Positions 27,221 through 40,302 are shown, counted from the first letter of the stretch. The stretch is DNA of 64,000 nucleotides from Litomosoides sigmodontis (GCA_963070105.1 OY718807.1:2701001-2765000); one strand, 5' to 3'. The notes: generated by a model not told the origin, from the letters alone. A program made the numbers and translations.

Positions 27221-29855
27221 ATGTCAACGCCTGCTTCCATTAAAGCGATGGAAATTGCTCGTGAAAAGGCTGCACGACGTCATAGGCAAATTGATTCAAC
27301 TGGACTGGTACCGCTAACTCAACCGTGGCCATTTAGATCTTACTGCTGCGTAAGTTAGATACTAAGATTTAGTTGTCAAGCGTTAGTTTGAGTGCTCTGT
27401 CGTTAAGCATTTTCTCGTGTCGACATTTGTATTCTGTTGAAGAAAAATTGTTAAATTAACTGAAAATAGGAGATGAGACTTTTTAGGGTTTAAGATGAAA
27501 AGTTCATATTTTGATATGTTACTGAAAATTATTGTTTCAGGGTGTTTATCGCGGGAGGAATATCGATTTTACTACAGATAAAGCAGGTGGACGGCAGTAT
27601 ACTAGCTTTGAGGGTGGAAAGAAAGATATAATACCCCGTTCACCTCCAAAACCACTTACTCCACCTCCTGTAAGTTCTCAATATATTTTTTGAGTTATGG
27701 TAGTTAAGGGTTAGTATTGCTATTTGGTAGACATAGATTATGTTAACTTGACAATTCTGAATTTTTCAATTTTCCAACGGCATGCGACTTTACTAATACG
27801 TAGCAATCGTAAGCTTGATTTCAGGTTGAAGATGTGCCAATTGATATTGATACTGATGATTACAAAGTAGATGCGGATGAAGTCATTTGCTTTAGCGGTC
27901 GTCAACACTTTCTCTCTAATTTATATCCCGTTAGTGCACATCTATTTTCCTTTAATGCGCTGACTCTCCTGGTACAGTTCATTAGTTTCACGATTTCCCT
28001 GGCTCTCATATATCAAACACGTCAAGTCGAATAGCTGCATACCGTTTTAACAATTATACGTCAATTTCATGTTTTTTTGATGTTTCATTGGAAAGGTTGA
28101 ATGCGTTCCAATGTGCGTTCCGACATTCTTATTTTTGGTTCAGTATTTGTCAATATACTTAAACGAGAGATTGTTTTTGTACCCATAATAACAGACGTTC
28201 AATTACCAAATACAGACTAAGGCAAATCAAGTAGAAAATTAATGTTTTGACTTCCTAATTTTGTTAGTTTCTCTGTAACAGGTTACTCTAACGGTGGATG
28301 GACATGACTATCCAAGCGTGGAGCATTATTATCAAGCTTGTAAATTGTATACATTGGGTAATGCACGTCTTGCTGCACAAATTCGTAACATACCTGATGC
28401 TGGTTTGGTTAAAGTTCATACAAAAAAACTGCTGCGTTCAGCTAACGTTTCATCGGAAAAGGTATAATTATTGGTACTGCTTTCCCACTAATCTTTTTTA
28501 TTTTTAATTGAACTTTGTACATGTAAAATATCTTTAGCTACTTTAAACAGTTTTAATTTTAGTAAATTGTAACTTAATGCATTTTGGCTCTTGATTACCT
28601 AGCTCACATTTGAAGTTTTGAAAATGGTACCTTTGAAGTTTTTATTCCATTTCATTGAGTGAACAAGACACTGCGTTTAGTCTAATCACTGCATTCAGTG
28701 CAGAAGGATCGGTATTTTTTTCAGGTAGAAGAGTGGAAGCGTACTCAGGGTCCAGTACTGTTACATCATGCGATAGTACATAAGTTTGTGCAAAATCCTG
28801 AACTTCGCACAAGACTTCTAGAAACAGGTAGTGCATTGCTTGCACATACATACGAACGGGACAATATTTTTGCTGCGGGTTGCGACAAAGAGAAGATGTT
28901 AGAATGGGCGAAAAATAATAATGGACAAATAATCAAGGTATATTTATTTTCATTTGTCATATACGAGTGTTTAGGCAAATACTTATATTTAGTGTTTAGA
29001 TTGGTATTTTCATTTACGAAGGTGATATTTATTGTATGGTATGATATAATTTAATTTTTTTTGACACATTTGTGGAAGCAGTATTTCTTTGCGTGGTATC
29101 TATCTACTGGCTGTGTGTTATTGTCCATCCGGCGTGTTAATCTTCGGTATTTGCTATTTAAATACACTATTCCTGACACTTATTTCTTTGTCCCTACTGC
29201 TCCTTTTTGCCATGTTAATTTGCAATACGCTGTGTGGTACGTTTCAGAACATTGGAAATTCCTCTGTTAATGTCCATAGTAACGGTAAGTATTGAATGGA
29301 TGAGTCGTCACAGAATAAAAGGTTGTTCCGTACAAGTTCAAGTTAGCAAAAGTAGAAGAAATCAGCTTCGCGCTTTTGCAGATTCCGACCAAAATAGATA
29401 ACGGAACATTGGTGTACATCCCACTAGTAGGCGAAGGCAAAAATGTTCTTGGCTTTATCAACATGAAGGTCTTTTTTCTTTTTTGAAATGTAGAGGAATG
29501 AACTATAAAGCAATGTTGAATGCTTACTTCAGCAAAGAAAATTTGATTAATCTTTTTAAAATACGAGTTTTATCTTGAGGACATAAAGTTTATTTCAAAC
29601 ATGCTTTAAGTGATTCGATAAAAATGGAAATATGATTATGTCGCGCTTCATTTGACCATACGTAATGTGCAAATTTCCCTCCAGTAGCACTTAATAAGTA
29701 TGGCTTACTCTTTATCGAACGATAAATTTCAGGTTCGTCATCAACTTCTACAGTTTAAAGCGACACAGCCACCTTTAACTGATCCAATCATGATGGTAGC
29801 CATGCAAACATTGAAACTGGACGGTCCGACTAAAGCAGATGGTATAACAAATTGA
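27221..29855 (+). CDS. NADAR (DUF1768) domain protein
   Basis: Exons 27221-27349, 27541-27669, 27825-27929, 28282-28461, 28725-28937, 29382-29468 and 29733-29855 encode 321 aa. All six introns are phase 0. The NADAR domain spans about residues 105-255, with the motif FSGRQHFLSNLYP at 109-121, PSVEHYYQA at 132-140 and a helical C-terminal half (KMLEWAKNNNGQIIK). Residues 1-43 are basic and 75-90 are proline-rich (PRSPPKPLTPPPV), probably disordered. Known of the family: YbiA/RibX-like NADAR proteins cleave N-glycosidic bonds in riboflavin intermediates, and some members remove ADP-ribose from guanine. Whether this one does either is inference. The start is the first ATG of the open exon; no tttcag lies just before it. 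The gene is convergent with the minus-strand gene at 31.3 kb. Confidence 0.88.
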
Positions 29856-31253
29856 GACAGGCATGAGAAAGCCAACATGATCTCGAAGTTATCGTTGTAT
29901 GAAATCCATTCCAGAAAATTACTGAAGGGTAGGGTACCTTCTATCTGTTCTCAATTTGACTTCGCAAATCATGACAAGATATCACAGTAATTTTCATGGA
30001 ATAGTTTTCATTCACGTTTCTGGATTTGACATCTTTTGAACCGTGTGATTGTTGGCATCCTCGTTTATCATGGCTTCTCGTTTTGCCCTCTCTCTACTTT
30101 TACCTTCTCTCCACCCATCACGTAGTTCTGCTTGCATCAAAGAAATGTGCATGCTGCTTTGATCGACTGAGTAGGCGACATGCATTTTATAACAAAAATT
30201 TTTTCATTTGCTACGGTGCAATGCTACTATTAGTTTTATCTGTCTTTTTGTAAATTGGAAAAGATTTTCCGGGGAATCTGTCCAGTCTTGTCTTTCCTTT
30301 TTCTGCCATCTGTCATTCTTGTTAATGGGAATGATTGATCAACGTGAAAATCTCTTCACAACAACATATGTAAGTTTAAGTTCTCTAAATCTTCCTCGCC
30401 TTTTCTCGTTGGTTTAATATATAAAATCGCGGGTAAAAAATTAATGTGGCCGGAAATCTTGGGTATATTTACCTTCGATATATATGCTTTGACTATGTGT
30501 TTGTTTTTCTGTGGGAATTTTTGCGGTTAGCGGGCTCTGTTGGCAGCACTGCCCTGTGTTCATTTTTTGTTCAAATTTCAAATTCTGTACTGTTCGATAT
30601 CAAATTTGAGACCTTCTCATTCACTGTTCTTAAGATACTGCGAAAAGAAGGAATCGCTGTTTCGCTGTTTTACCATGTTGCAATGTCTTTACTTTCATAC
30701 GCTGTAAGAGGGAGTGTTAAAAGTTGGTGCCCAGTGCTTCTTTTTGTGTTCCTTTGAAGTTATATGAAGTTATAAATCTATTTCATCAAATTACAACCGA
30801 CAGAAACTAAATTATGGACAGGGGAAGTCTGTCTATGACCGTTGGAAGTATGTGCAATCGAAATTACTTCTGTGTAGCTGAATCTACTACATAAATCTAA
30901 AGAATCCAAAAGTCGGAGTTTATCTCGTGCTGTATTTCAAACTTTCACCACATGGAGTGTCATAATAGAATTCCTACATTAAATTCATGTTATCAGGTGC
31001 CAAATTAATTGGGCATTTTCTGAGCCCAAAGAGCCCTGAATCCTTTGGTCGCCCGTTATTTCGATGAGATCAGGCTACAAACACCAGTAGTCTTGTGAAT
31101 TCTGATGGTCTAGCAGTTAAATTTGCAAATCTGTAGTGGTGTCCCTACATTAAATTCATTGGACAGTTTTGGTAGCTAGTAACAAGGTATGTGTTAATTT
31201 ATCCTCTGGTACTTAAAGGCTACATGAATGCATGATTCAATATAAAATCAAAT
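29856..31253. other. Convergent intergenic region, probably 3' UTRs
   Basis: It lies between the stop of the NADAR gene (+) and the stop of the minus-strand membrane-protein gene. Open frames at about 30026-30757 are Phe/Leu/Ser-rich with no motif. A 16-base direct repeat (cctacattaaattcat) occurs at about 30974 and 31145. No AATAAA directly follows the NADAR stop. Confidence 0.5.
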
Positions 31254-31865
31254 TTAATTGTCAAGTGTAAAAGCACCCTCTTCAGCTCGATACACAGCTT
31301 CTTCCACATCAACGTATTCCAGCGCCGCTTTCAAATATGTCGTATCTTTCCCTCTTTTCTGTGCTTCTTCTATTTGTTGGCGTAAGGCGTACCTTTTCAG
31401 TGTTGGCATTACTTCATATTTAGGAGCATTCAAGAATCCATCAAAATCTTTCCTAAAAGCATTCATTTAACAAATGTAAACAGAAGAAGTAATCAAAATG
31501 TTAAGGTGTAAGTGTGAAGGAAACAAAAAAGTGAAAAGTACAAAGAAAGTTCGGGAGTTCAGTGAGATAAATCTAGGTTCAAAAGTCCTCAATAGAAAAT
31601 GAATTCCGTAAGATAAGTTCATCTCATTTCTCACTATTTCACATCACTGAATCCAAAATCATATAATTGAAAATAATTATAACCTGGAAAACCAGAAATA
31701 GAAAAGTATTGCCACAACGCTGCTTAAAAATGACGCAAGTACTTTTTGTTTATGAGCTGCAGAATCGGCAGCTTCCAAATAAGACTGTGAATGTACCATT
31801 ATCGTATCATCTAATGATTTTCGCTTATCAATGCCAAAATAAGCTCTACTCTCACTAAATTTCAT
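31254..31865 (-). CDS. Small single-pass membrane protein, family not recognised
   Basis: Two exons, 31684-31865 and 31254-31452, encode 126 aa, joined at a phase-2 intron (GTTATA donor, tttag acceptor). Residues about 42-59 form one hydrophobic helix (VLASFLSSVVAILFYFWF) followed by RKDFDG. The rest is charged and probably helical (RQQIEEAQKRGKD, YVDVEEAVYRAEE). I do not recognise the family; the architecture would fit a small mitochondrial or ER membrane subunit, but that is a guess. The start ATG lies 23 bases after a cctttcag site (acceptor end at 31889), which suggests spliced-leader trans-splicing. That upstream stretch is also open in frame, so an additional upstream exon is not excluded. 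Confidence 0.72.
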
Positions 31866-31888
31866 ATTCTTTGATTGCTTCGAGATTT

Positions 31889-33358
31889 CTGAAAGGATAA
31901 TAGAAGAACGTCAAAAGTTGTATAACTAAAATCAAATAATGGAAATCTGGTCAATTGGAGGTTATTTATGCTAAATTCAAAGTAAACATTACTGTGAATC
32001 AATCCTTTCAAGCATTTTCTTATCAAGGCTTATATACATTAAGATGATAGTGCTATATGTAAACGATTTTCAGGTTTTTTTTTACAAGCAATAGTTATTT
32101 ACGTTTTCAATAGTAATCGAATTATGTGGGTAAAGATAAGGTTTTCTCCAAAAATAATGCATAATACCAGCCGTCAAACTATTTTATTCAACTTAAAAAA
32201 ATCTATAGATATATGTACAAAGTATTACTGGTAGGAGTAGATGCCATTTGCGGTTGCGTTTGGACAGTTGTAGTGGACGGATCATTGCTAACGAATTGTT
32301 TCTTGTTCTTGAGTCTGCAAGTTCTGTTTATAATGGATATTATAACAAAACATAAATTCGTCAAATTATATAGTAAGACATATTATCAGTGGTGTACCTT
32401 TTCATCATCAAGGAGAAAAAACCTAAATCCAACTATGGAAATTTTATATGATCTGAATTTTTTTTTCATTTTTGCACAAAATCAAAGAGATGAAATTGTC
32501 AGTAACCTTAGAAGTTTTCCAAGAACAAGTGAAAAGTTCCGCATATAACCACCGCCATCACTTGCTCCCATGAAATGTAAGATTGGAGCTAAACGAGAAA
32601 AGAGTAAGCAAAACTATTAGTCCCCATAGTTAAAACCATTTGCTACTGAAAGTCGATAGCACTTGCTCGATGTTTCATATAAAATGAAAACTTAACATAA
32701 CCAACCTCTGCTTTATTTCTCTACGCTTTGTGACTTTCAAAAGCACACCTTAGCACATGGAAACATGAAAGTGACTTTTCATACTATTTAGTTTGTTAAC
32801 ATCAACTACCATTTAATTTCTTAACATTAACATCAACTGTTCTGCATTTTAGGAAATATTTCATTGAAAACACGAATAAAAAAATCGACCAGACACAATT
32901 TTTTTACGTTATATGCATATTTCAATTCATTTTCAACCATTTATTTAGTTACTTCCAAGTAAATATAACAACATACACATAAACGTCACGTACAATAACA
33001 AAACAACAGAAACAACAGCTTTCGATAAGTATTAACAAAAAAATATTTGTATCGTTGGTCTATGCGTCAAGGTATTACATAAAATCGCAAAGGAAAACTT
33101 AGATGCTTGAACTTTTTTAAAAATCCACAACAACTGAGAAATGGTATTGAAAGAACAAAGGTAAACCAACGTGTTCAAGGCAAAAATTAAACGCAAAAAC
33201 AACAAGGTTAAGCACGAGGGATTCTCTTTCATACTTACCAGTCGTTTTTCCGCCAGAAAATAAAATTCAAGAACTTATCATAGTTTTAGTAATTTAAGAT
33301 TCCAACAATCCATACTGATATATATTCCAACGTGGAAGCAGTGGCATCCAAAAATATA
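31889..33358. other. Intergenic region between membrane-protein gene and MRT4
   Basis: About 1.5 kb between two minus-strand genes. Open frames on both strands (for example 32213-32548 plus, 33032-33232 minus) are Phe/Asn/Lys-rich without motifs. The distance is large for a compact nematode operon, so co-transcription is not supported by sequence alone. Confidence 0.45.
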
Positions 33359-35287
33359 TTAGACAGTGCAAGTGAAGCCTTCGTGTTTAGACCAATGAGC
33401 ATAAAGTTTTACATGAAATAAAGAGGTTTTGCAACCAAGAAACTTTAATAACTTGCACTGATCAGCCGTTAGCTTGTCACCGTTTCTGCAAACAACATAA
33501 TGCGATGTCAGCGTCACCACACCTGAAATTCAAGCCCAAGTAATTTATAACTATAGTTTTAGGTAGAGAAAAGAAAATGAAAAGCAACTCCCTGCTGTTG
33601 CTACACCGTTCGAAAGATAGTACAGAGACTTCAGAAAATGTAGTCAAGCACTAAATCGATTTATACATTTCAGATGTACGAAAACCCGAAATATGCAACA
33701 GAAATCCAAATCAGCACAATAGTTGTGACAATGTCTTACCTTTCTCCAATTTGGTTGGCAAACCAAGCTTCCTGAGCTGTGGTTCTAGCGAAAATGGAAA
33801 CTGCATTAGTGGTCCTTCACACAGTTCAATCGTGCTAACTGCAGTTTGACCACACCGAGCAAAGTCTGACACATGTAACTCATCGAAATATCTAAAAACA
33901 GAATGTCATATTTCAGAAAACTAGAAAGCTTCAGTAAAGGTATGCTGTTATTGTTTAGAATAGTTTTCCAAAATGCTCAAAAATCCTCAACAAAAATGCC
34001 AACTAACGACGGATAACGATCTACATACGACTTAAGAACAAGGACTTACTTTTCAACAGTTTTTCGATCGTTGTTTGTAAACATCAAGCCGCATTCACCT
34101 TTCAGTAAGCCACTGATCTACGAAAAATAATTACAAATTTGTTGGACTTAAATCTCACAAAGCATCTATGCCGCATCAAAAAAAATTAATTCTTTTTTAT
34201 TCTGTATTTCAGCGATCAAAGCTGAAATTATGAATACTATTTAAAACAAAATTTGCAAACCTTATTCAATCCAACTGCATATTCTGTTGATGGAGTTTTC
34301 CCCAGCGCTATTGACATGACATTATTTTTGCCATAGAAGAAACGCGAATTATTTTTATATTTTTGCCGAATCTACAAATAACAAGAAAATAAAATCAAAT
34401 AAACAAAATAATAAAAAGTGATAACAAAATCCTAGTACAACACCATAACCTGACGCGTAAAATACGGCTTAAATCCATTGTTTAAAATAGAAGTCTTGTA
34501 GATTAAATAGTACCAATAGTATCATTCTTTTGAATAAAAACGTACTTGTAACGAACTGGATTTGCAATCGCTAAAGTTATAAAAACATTTAAAGACTATC
34601 TAATTTACAATAAATTATTCAAAGCACTTATACGTTACTTCAGTAAACTTTGTTGAGCGCATGTTTTCAATTCCGAAAACAAATAAATTCTCGTATGCAT
34701 CAACACATTTCCGTATTTCATCGACTAACTTTATTTTCCACTCTTTTGTCTTTTTTTTTACTCGGGTTAGCGACACTGAAAATCATCATGAAATGAAAAA
34801 AGAACGTTTATTTCTGAGTTCAACCCAAAGACTAAGTGGTATTAACATATAATAGATAGCTCACATTAGAAAGGATAACAATTCTGAAAAATTGTTATCC
34901 ATTCTAATAAATTGTTATCCTTTCTAATATATGAAAACAAAGAATAACATATATAATAAATCAATCCTTCCTATTGTTCAATGAAGCTTAATTTTCAGTC
35001 TTTATATTTTACCAAACTACCAACTTAGCAAAGTTGGAATAAGAAATGGAAATTAGGAGAACAAAATACATGTCCTCTCAAAGCGCAAATGCTTATGAAC
35101 CTCGTACTGTAGGCCGGATACTTAAAAATTACAATATAAGTAAATAAAGGTCATATGACACCATCATTCAAAATGCTACTACATGCTATGTAATAATGGA
35201 TCCTCCATTAGTCATCCATCAGAAAGTAAGCATTGACAAAAAGAGTGTATAAAGCTTGCCATCCACTTCACGTTTTGATTTTGGCAT
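33359..35287 (-). CDS. mrto4: mRNA turnover protein 4 homologue, ribosome assembly factor
   Basis: Six exons: 35272-35287, 34639-34775, 34261-34371, 34050-34117, 33740-33891 and 33359-33522, totalling 215 aa (human MRTO4 is 239). MRT4 is a nucleolar paralogue of ribosomal stalk protein P0 that occupies the P0 site of pre-60S particles and is later exchanged for P0. Seen: MPKSK start, VDEIRKCVDAYENLFVF, FFYGKNNVMSIALG, KGECGLMFTN, EGPLMQFPFSLEPQLRKLGL and GVVTLTSHYVVCRNGDKL, all collinear with the family. The first exon is only 16 bases and uses a GTGAAG donor. It was chosen because it gives the family's MPKSK start in phase. The N-terminal basic stretch is shorter than in human. Intron 1 carries a perfect 19-bp inverted repeat. 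Confidence 0.92.
34865..34928. repeat. Perfect 19-bp inverted repeat plus third arm copy
   Basis: Arm 34865-34883 is the exact reverse complement of 34910-34928, with a 26-nt loop. The loop contains another copy of the right arm at 34890-34908 that differs at one base, so the left arm could pair with either copy. It lies in MRT4 intron 1. Confidence 0.92.
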
Positions 35288-37299
35288 CTTCAACGATAAG
35301 AATATTCAACGCCGTGCCTTTCCCTGAACTTCTCTGAAAAAGTAGAATTTTTCGACTCTTAGAAAAATAACAAACAGGATAAGAACTAAAACACGAGCAG
35401 TTATTGATATTTGCACATGTTTATCTCTTATTCAACCCGTAAAAAAAACAGGAAAAATGCCATGTTTTTTTCACCATATGTTCGATTAAAACTAAGCCTT
35501 ACATAATTAGAAAAGTAATATTCCAATCTACTAGTATTACAAAAATGACCAAAAAATTCCCTGCTACTGCACTTCGTTCTCTGTGAGACAAAAGGAACCA
35601 CCTCTCCTACATCCCTTTTTTCAGCTGGCAAAAAAAAATTCCTATCAATTTCAACACCTCCACACCAGACAAACGAATCCATATTGAGACCTCTCACTGC
35701 CTACAGCAGCGTTGCATTCAGTTTGGTATGCCACATTAGATTACAAATTCAAAATCAACAAATCAGTGAAATTCAACCTTAATGGTTATTTCATTTAATT
35801 TGGCTGCTTCTACGGTTTGTCAGATGTTTGCTTGACTGTTAAAATAAAGTATCACACCAAGTAGAGAAAAGGATGAGAAAAAGTTAGAACATGTAGGTAT
35901 ACGAATTATGGAATAAGGATGCGTAAAAGGGATGACAGAAGCACCCTACGTGGTATGAATTTTACACTCAGAGAACAAGTTTTCAAAACAGCTGAAGAAA
36001 ACTACCAGTTTAACGAACATAGTTAATTCCAAGATCATGCGAAGTCACAAATCCATACCGACTTTATTCCCATAAAGTCTGGGCGCTTCTGGAAGTGTAA
36101 GTAAAAGGGATGAATTTTGATGGAAAAATTATAGCTGATAATTAAAGTGTAGTGAAACGGGAAAATGTACTACACTGATACTACTACTACATTTATTTTA
36201 TCAAATAACATAATATGGACTTAATTTTATATCAAAGACAAAATACATCAATATACGAACAAGATAGAAAGACAAAGAACAAAGGTGATTTAAAATAAAA
36301 TATACTGAACTTCATGTCTAATCATTATTCTTTGTCATCCTCAAGTTATTCCTGTAGAAATTTTATAATACATTTCAGTTAGTGATGAAGCAAACCTAAG
36401 ACAAAAGTTCACGAAATGTCGAAGATCTAAAACTCAAATAGGAAATCTGAAAGTCTTTCAAGAATAGGTGTAACTAGCCTTTCAAGTTAGAATTACAGAA
36501 AAAATTAATGCTCTTTTTTCTACTTCTCTTCCCCGGTACGACTACAAATGAGTCAGTATTTACATGATACTCGCTGAAAATCATACCTATTTAATACCCA
36601 TTTCATTAACTCGTGAACCTTATTAATCCCGTCTTACATTACTGTCTGCCTAGTGCAATGTTATCAGAAGTTTTGACGTAAACCTATAAAATCTGTATAT
36701 ACCAAGCATTCATCGCAAGGAGGTAAAATTATCGGATGTGCACCACGTCCGTCATACAGAAGGTAATAACGCTGAATATGTGTAACATAGCAAAAAAAGT
36801 TCCAAAAACGTATTAACATGAAAAGGGAACGTGTGTCAAATAGAATTGCTGAACGTCCATCCACCATAAGAGAAAATGTGCTGTTTAATATGGACAGCAC
36901 ATGAAAAGACTTATTTGTCCAACATATTTAAATCGTAAAAAAATAACGAACATTCCAATGTAATATTACACAAGCTGGAAATAGAATAAACTGGGATCTA
37001 AACACCAAAAAAAAAATAATTTTATTCTATTCTCGGATTTCGGACAGAGTTTTTAGATATATTGAGAAATTCAAACCATGTTGATATAAAGTTGATATAA
37101 ATTATAAACGCGGTTTTATCCGCGTTGACATAAAAGATGTAGTTAGCTTTCCACCCCTATCAAACCACCAATTCTTGTTAGATAAACGAATGTGGCACTA
37201 ATTTGATATCTATCGCTTCCTAGCTTTAATAAATACCATCGATCTGTAGTATTACAAAAAATTTAACTGCACTAAACATGAAAAGCACCAGCGATATTC
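35288..37299. other. Intergenic region between MRT4 and Aurora kinase
   Basis: About 2.0 kb. One minus-strand open frame, 35428-35676 counting from MDSFVWCGG, follows a tgtag site and could be a small unrecognised protein of about 82 aa or a leader region of MRT4. Another at 36664-36900 ends in a segment without family likeness. Neither shows enough to call a gene. Confidence 0.4.
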
Positions 37300-39084
37300 T
37301 TAATTTTGACATTTTTTGGCCGCTGAATCTCGATTGGCACTTTTTTTAATCATCTCTTGTATCCATGAATGGTTTAGAACTTCCCTCAGCGGTAAACGTT
37401 TAGCAGGATCCTTTTGTAAGAGCTAAAACAAAATTGGATAACTGAAGTCGTTTTCAGGACCAACAGTAACTACAAAAATAGTTCAATATGCATTATACAA
37501 ACTTACACAAAATTTTATTAAAAGTATAATTTTCACTACACCAAATGCAAGTAATTTAAATTTCTGTCTCACGGAACAGGCATATAAATAGCTTCAGTAA
37601 ACAAAAAATAAAAAACAAAAGGGAAACGAAAAAAACCGTTCATTGTATATAAAGAAACCACACTTAAGTCACGGCTAGTTATTAAAAATTTTACCTTCAA
37701 AAGCAAAATAAAAACAAACTTTCGATATAAGATCTCTCGCACCATCTGGTACTTCTGGTGGAAATGTGTATCTGCATTTACGAATATTATCGAACGTGTC
37801 CTGGTACGTCTGAAGTATTTGAATGATATGAAATATGACTATGCTGAACAGAAAACCGAATTCTAGTTCGAATAACTGGACTAGAAGATTTTTGTTATAA
37901 GGGTAAATCCAAACAAGGTAGCAGACCAAGAAAACATAGTTACAGTTATCAGTAGTAGGAAAGCAAGTAAGCTATTTAACGGGCATTCCTATAATGAAAA
38001 ATAAGTAAACAATACTTTTGCTTCAAATGCTGGTTTTCCAACTAAGAATTCATAAAGCATGACGCCCAGGGACCAGTTATCAACCATAGAATCATGCGTT
38101 CCGTTTGGAACCATTTCTGGCGCCAAATAATCCAACGTCCCGCACACTGTAGTCCTTCTGGAAGAATTCTTACACTTCAAAATATTATGACATTTTAAGC
38201 TATCGCGTATTCATCACAACAACGATTGGTATGTAACCGTAAACACCCTCGCGAGATCTTGTGATCACATATTCTAACTTATGTTAACGGTAATAACAAA
38301 CTTTGACGACGGTTCATGCACCGACCACCCGAAATCCGATATTTTCAAATCACCATTTGCGCTAATAAGAACATTTTCCGGTTTTAAATCTCGATGTAAT
38401 ACTTTTTTTTGTTGACAATATTCCATAGCCGACGCGAGCTGATACATATATTTGGCAGCTAGTTCGGGAGGAAACGTTTTTACCTGAATTGAACTTCCAC
38501 TTTTAAATGAAGCAAATACAAGGTTATACAGCTGTTCACACTTAAATTTGTATTTGCCTCATTTAAATAGATTGTTTTACCTCCTGAAGACGCTGGAACA
38601 GACTTCCTCTCTGCGCAAACTCCAGGACTAAATAAACTCGATCCTTATCGTGGAAATATCCATATAAACGCAAAATATTTGGATGCCTGAAACAGCAAAA
38701 ATTTCAACGCGCAATAAAACGATAAAACTGAAATTCATTATACAAATTTTCCCAAAAACAATAAGCTCCAAGTCTTTATCGCAAACTGCACTACGTAAGA
38801 ATAACAACCTGAAATATTTACCTCAGGTGGTATTGAATTTCAATTTCACGCTGCAGCTGACGCTTCAAATTATTTGGTCCTAATTGTGATTTGTATACAA
38901 CTTTAAGAGCAACCACAAATTTTGACTCAATTTCTCGAGCCAAGTATACATTGCCAAATTTGCCTCGACCTAAAGGACGACCAATTTCAAAATCATTCAA
39001 CGTCCACTCACGGGTCTTTGGTCGAGCATTAGTACTGACCACTTTTTCAGCACTACCATCACTCGATTGCTTCTTATCATCCAT
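37300..39084 (-). CDS. Aurora-family serine/threonine kinase (Aurora B / AIR-2 type)
   Basis: Six exons: 38822-39084, 38581-38686, 38302-38483, 38016-38157, 37720-37809 and 37300-37422, totalling 301 aa, the size of C. elegans AIR-2. Aurora kinases drive chromosome condensation, alignment and cytokinesis. Seen: glycine loop GRGKFG (39-44), lysine 61 in [13 protein letters not shown] (153-160), DFGWSVH (173-179), activation loop [15 protein letters not shown] with Thr187 as the likely activating site, and [20 protein letters not shown]. The catalytic set is complete. The short N-terminus (about 30 aa) favours B/C over A type. Exon 5 is taken from acceptor 37810-37812 because it restores TYQDTF after FEAK, as in the family; a second acceptor 9 bases on would drop TYQ. 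The start ATG is 10 bases after an atgttgcag site, consistent with spliced-leader addition. Confidence 0.95.
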
Positions 39085-39094
39085 TACAGGATTT

Positions 39095-40302
39095 CTGCAA
39101 CATGTTTTTGTCTTATTCAAATGTGCATGCAGGCATCACAACGAACGATTACAACATTTTTCCTGTACACTTCTTTTCGCTTACCAATGTGTGGAGAAAA
39201 TTGTCTTATCAAAAATGTTACTACAAAAAGAAAAACTAACTGCTAGAGGCTAAAGCTGAAAATTAATCAATCAAGTCGAACATAAAAATTAAACCCATAC
39301 GAGGCGACGCCCACACACGCTATTGCCGGCAATATTTTAATTTGAAAACTTCCATTGCGCCCGTTTTATGAGACATTTTGCGAGCGAGACGATCAGGCGA
39401 ATGTGAGAGGAATGAGATGGTAGGTGAGAGAGATTGATAAAGGGCAGAGAGTCAGGCAGTGGAAGATTTTTTTTTTTGTTTTTCGTTTTATTGTAATTTT
39501 CGAAGCGATTGGAAAGAAATGATGAGAGTTTCTCGGTTTTCATATGAGGAAATTTCTAGCAAATTAAGCAATTTTCAATCTTTCCATTCTTCTCCAAATC
39601 TCTTGCGAATTTTTTTTTTCAACAATTCGATAAATTACTAGTAACTCACAAACGAATTTTTTTTTTTAACAAATTGAAAGTTTGTAATTGTTGCTGATTG
39701 CATGAAAAAATGTTTTTTTTACGGCAATTTAATAATTTGTTACTGTTACTATTTCGTTTATTTACTAATTAGTACTGAGCAGTTATGAAGGTATACGATT
39801 ATGAACGTATACGATACAAACAACATCAATTACAAATCCTATAACAAAAAAGTAAACATTTTAAGTAAAAGTAATTGCTTGCTAAGTAAAGTAGGTGAAC
39901 GCAAACGCTTACTGAATGTATTAAGTGAATAAGTAATCGCTTACTTATTCAACTGCATCAATGTTGTGGATAGCAAATGAAAAAGCTTACTACTATTATC
40001 AGTTGTTGATAGTTTGAAAGAGTAAAATTTTATTACACGATGTGTAAAATACAAATTTTGCTTATGCAATAAATAATCCATGCCATTTAACGATTCCCTT
40101 ACTTTTAGTAAAGTCATTTTTTTTGTAATAGAAAAATTTGCCTATTTCATTCACAAATTTCATTTCTTTTTCACTTGCTTAGTTGAATTCCGTAAAGGTA
40201 GAGGTGCTGAACTTTTTGAAGATTAATATTTTATTTACAAAATTACACCTTTATATTATCAAAATATTCTGTTCGTTGATCAAACAGTTACAGTGCAGTT
40301 TT
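39095..40302. other. Upstream region of Aurora kinase
   Basis: About 1.2 kb of A+T-rich sequence between the Aurora 5' splice-leader site and the unrecognised segment. There is a purine/pyrimidine-skewed stretch at about 39400-39480. No exon is supported. Confidence 0.4.

Noticed and set aside
29061..29295. Hydrophobic open frames resembling a multi-helix membrane protein
   Set aside because: They lie wholly within the NADAR intron 28938-29381, whose borders are fixed by phase and splice signals; two frames overlap and neither has partners.
38683..39253. Plus-strand frames across the Aurora region
   Set aside because: They are antisense shadows of kinase exons with intact catalytic motifs.
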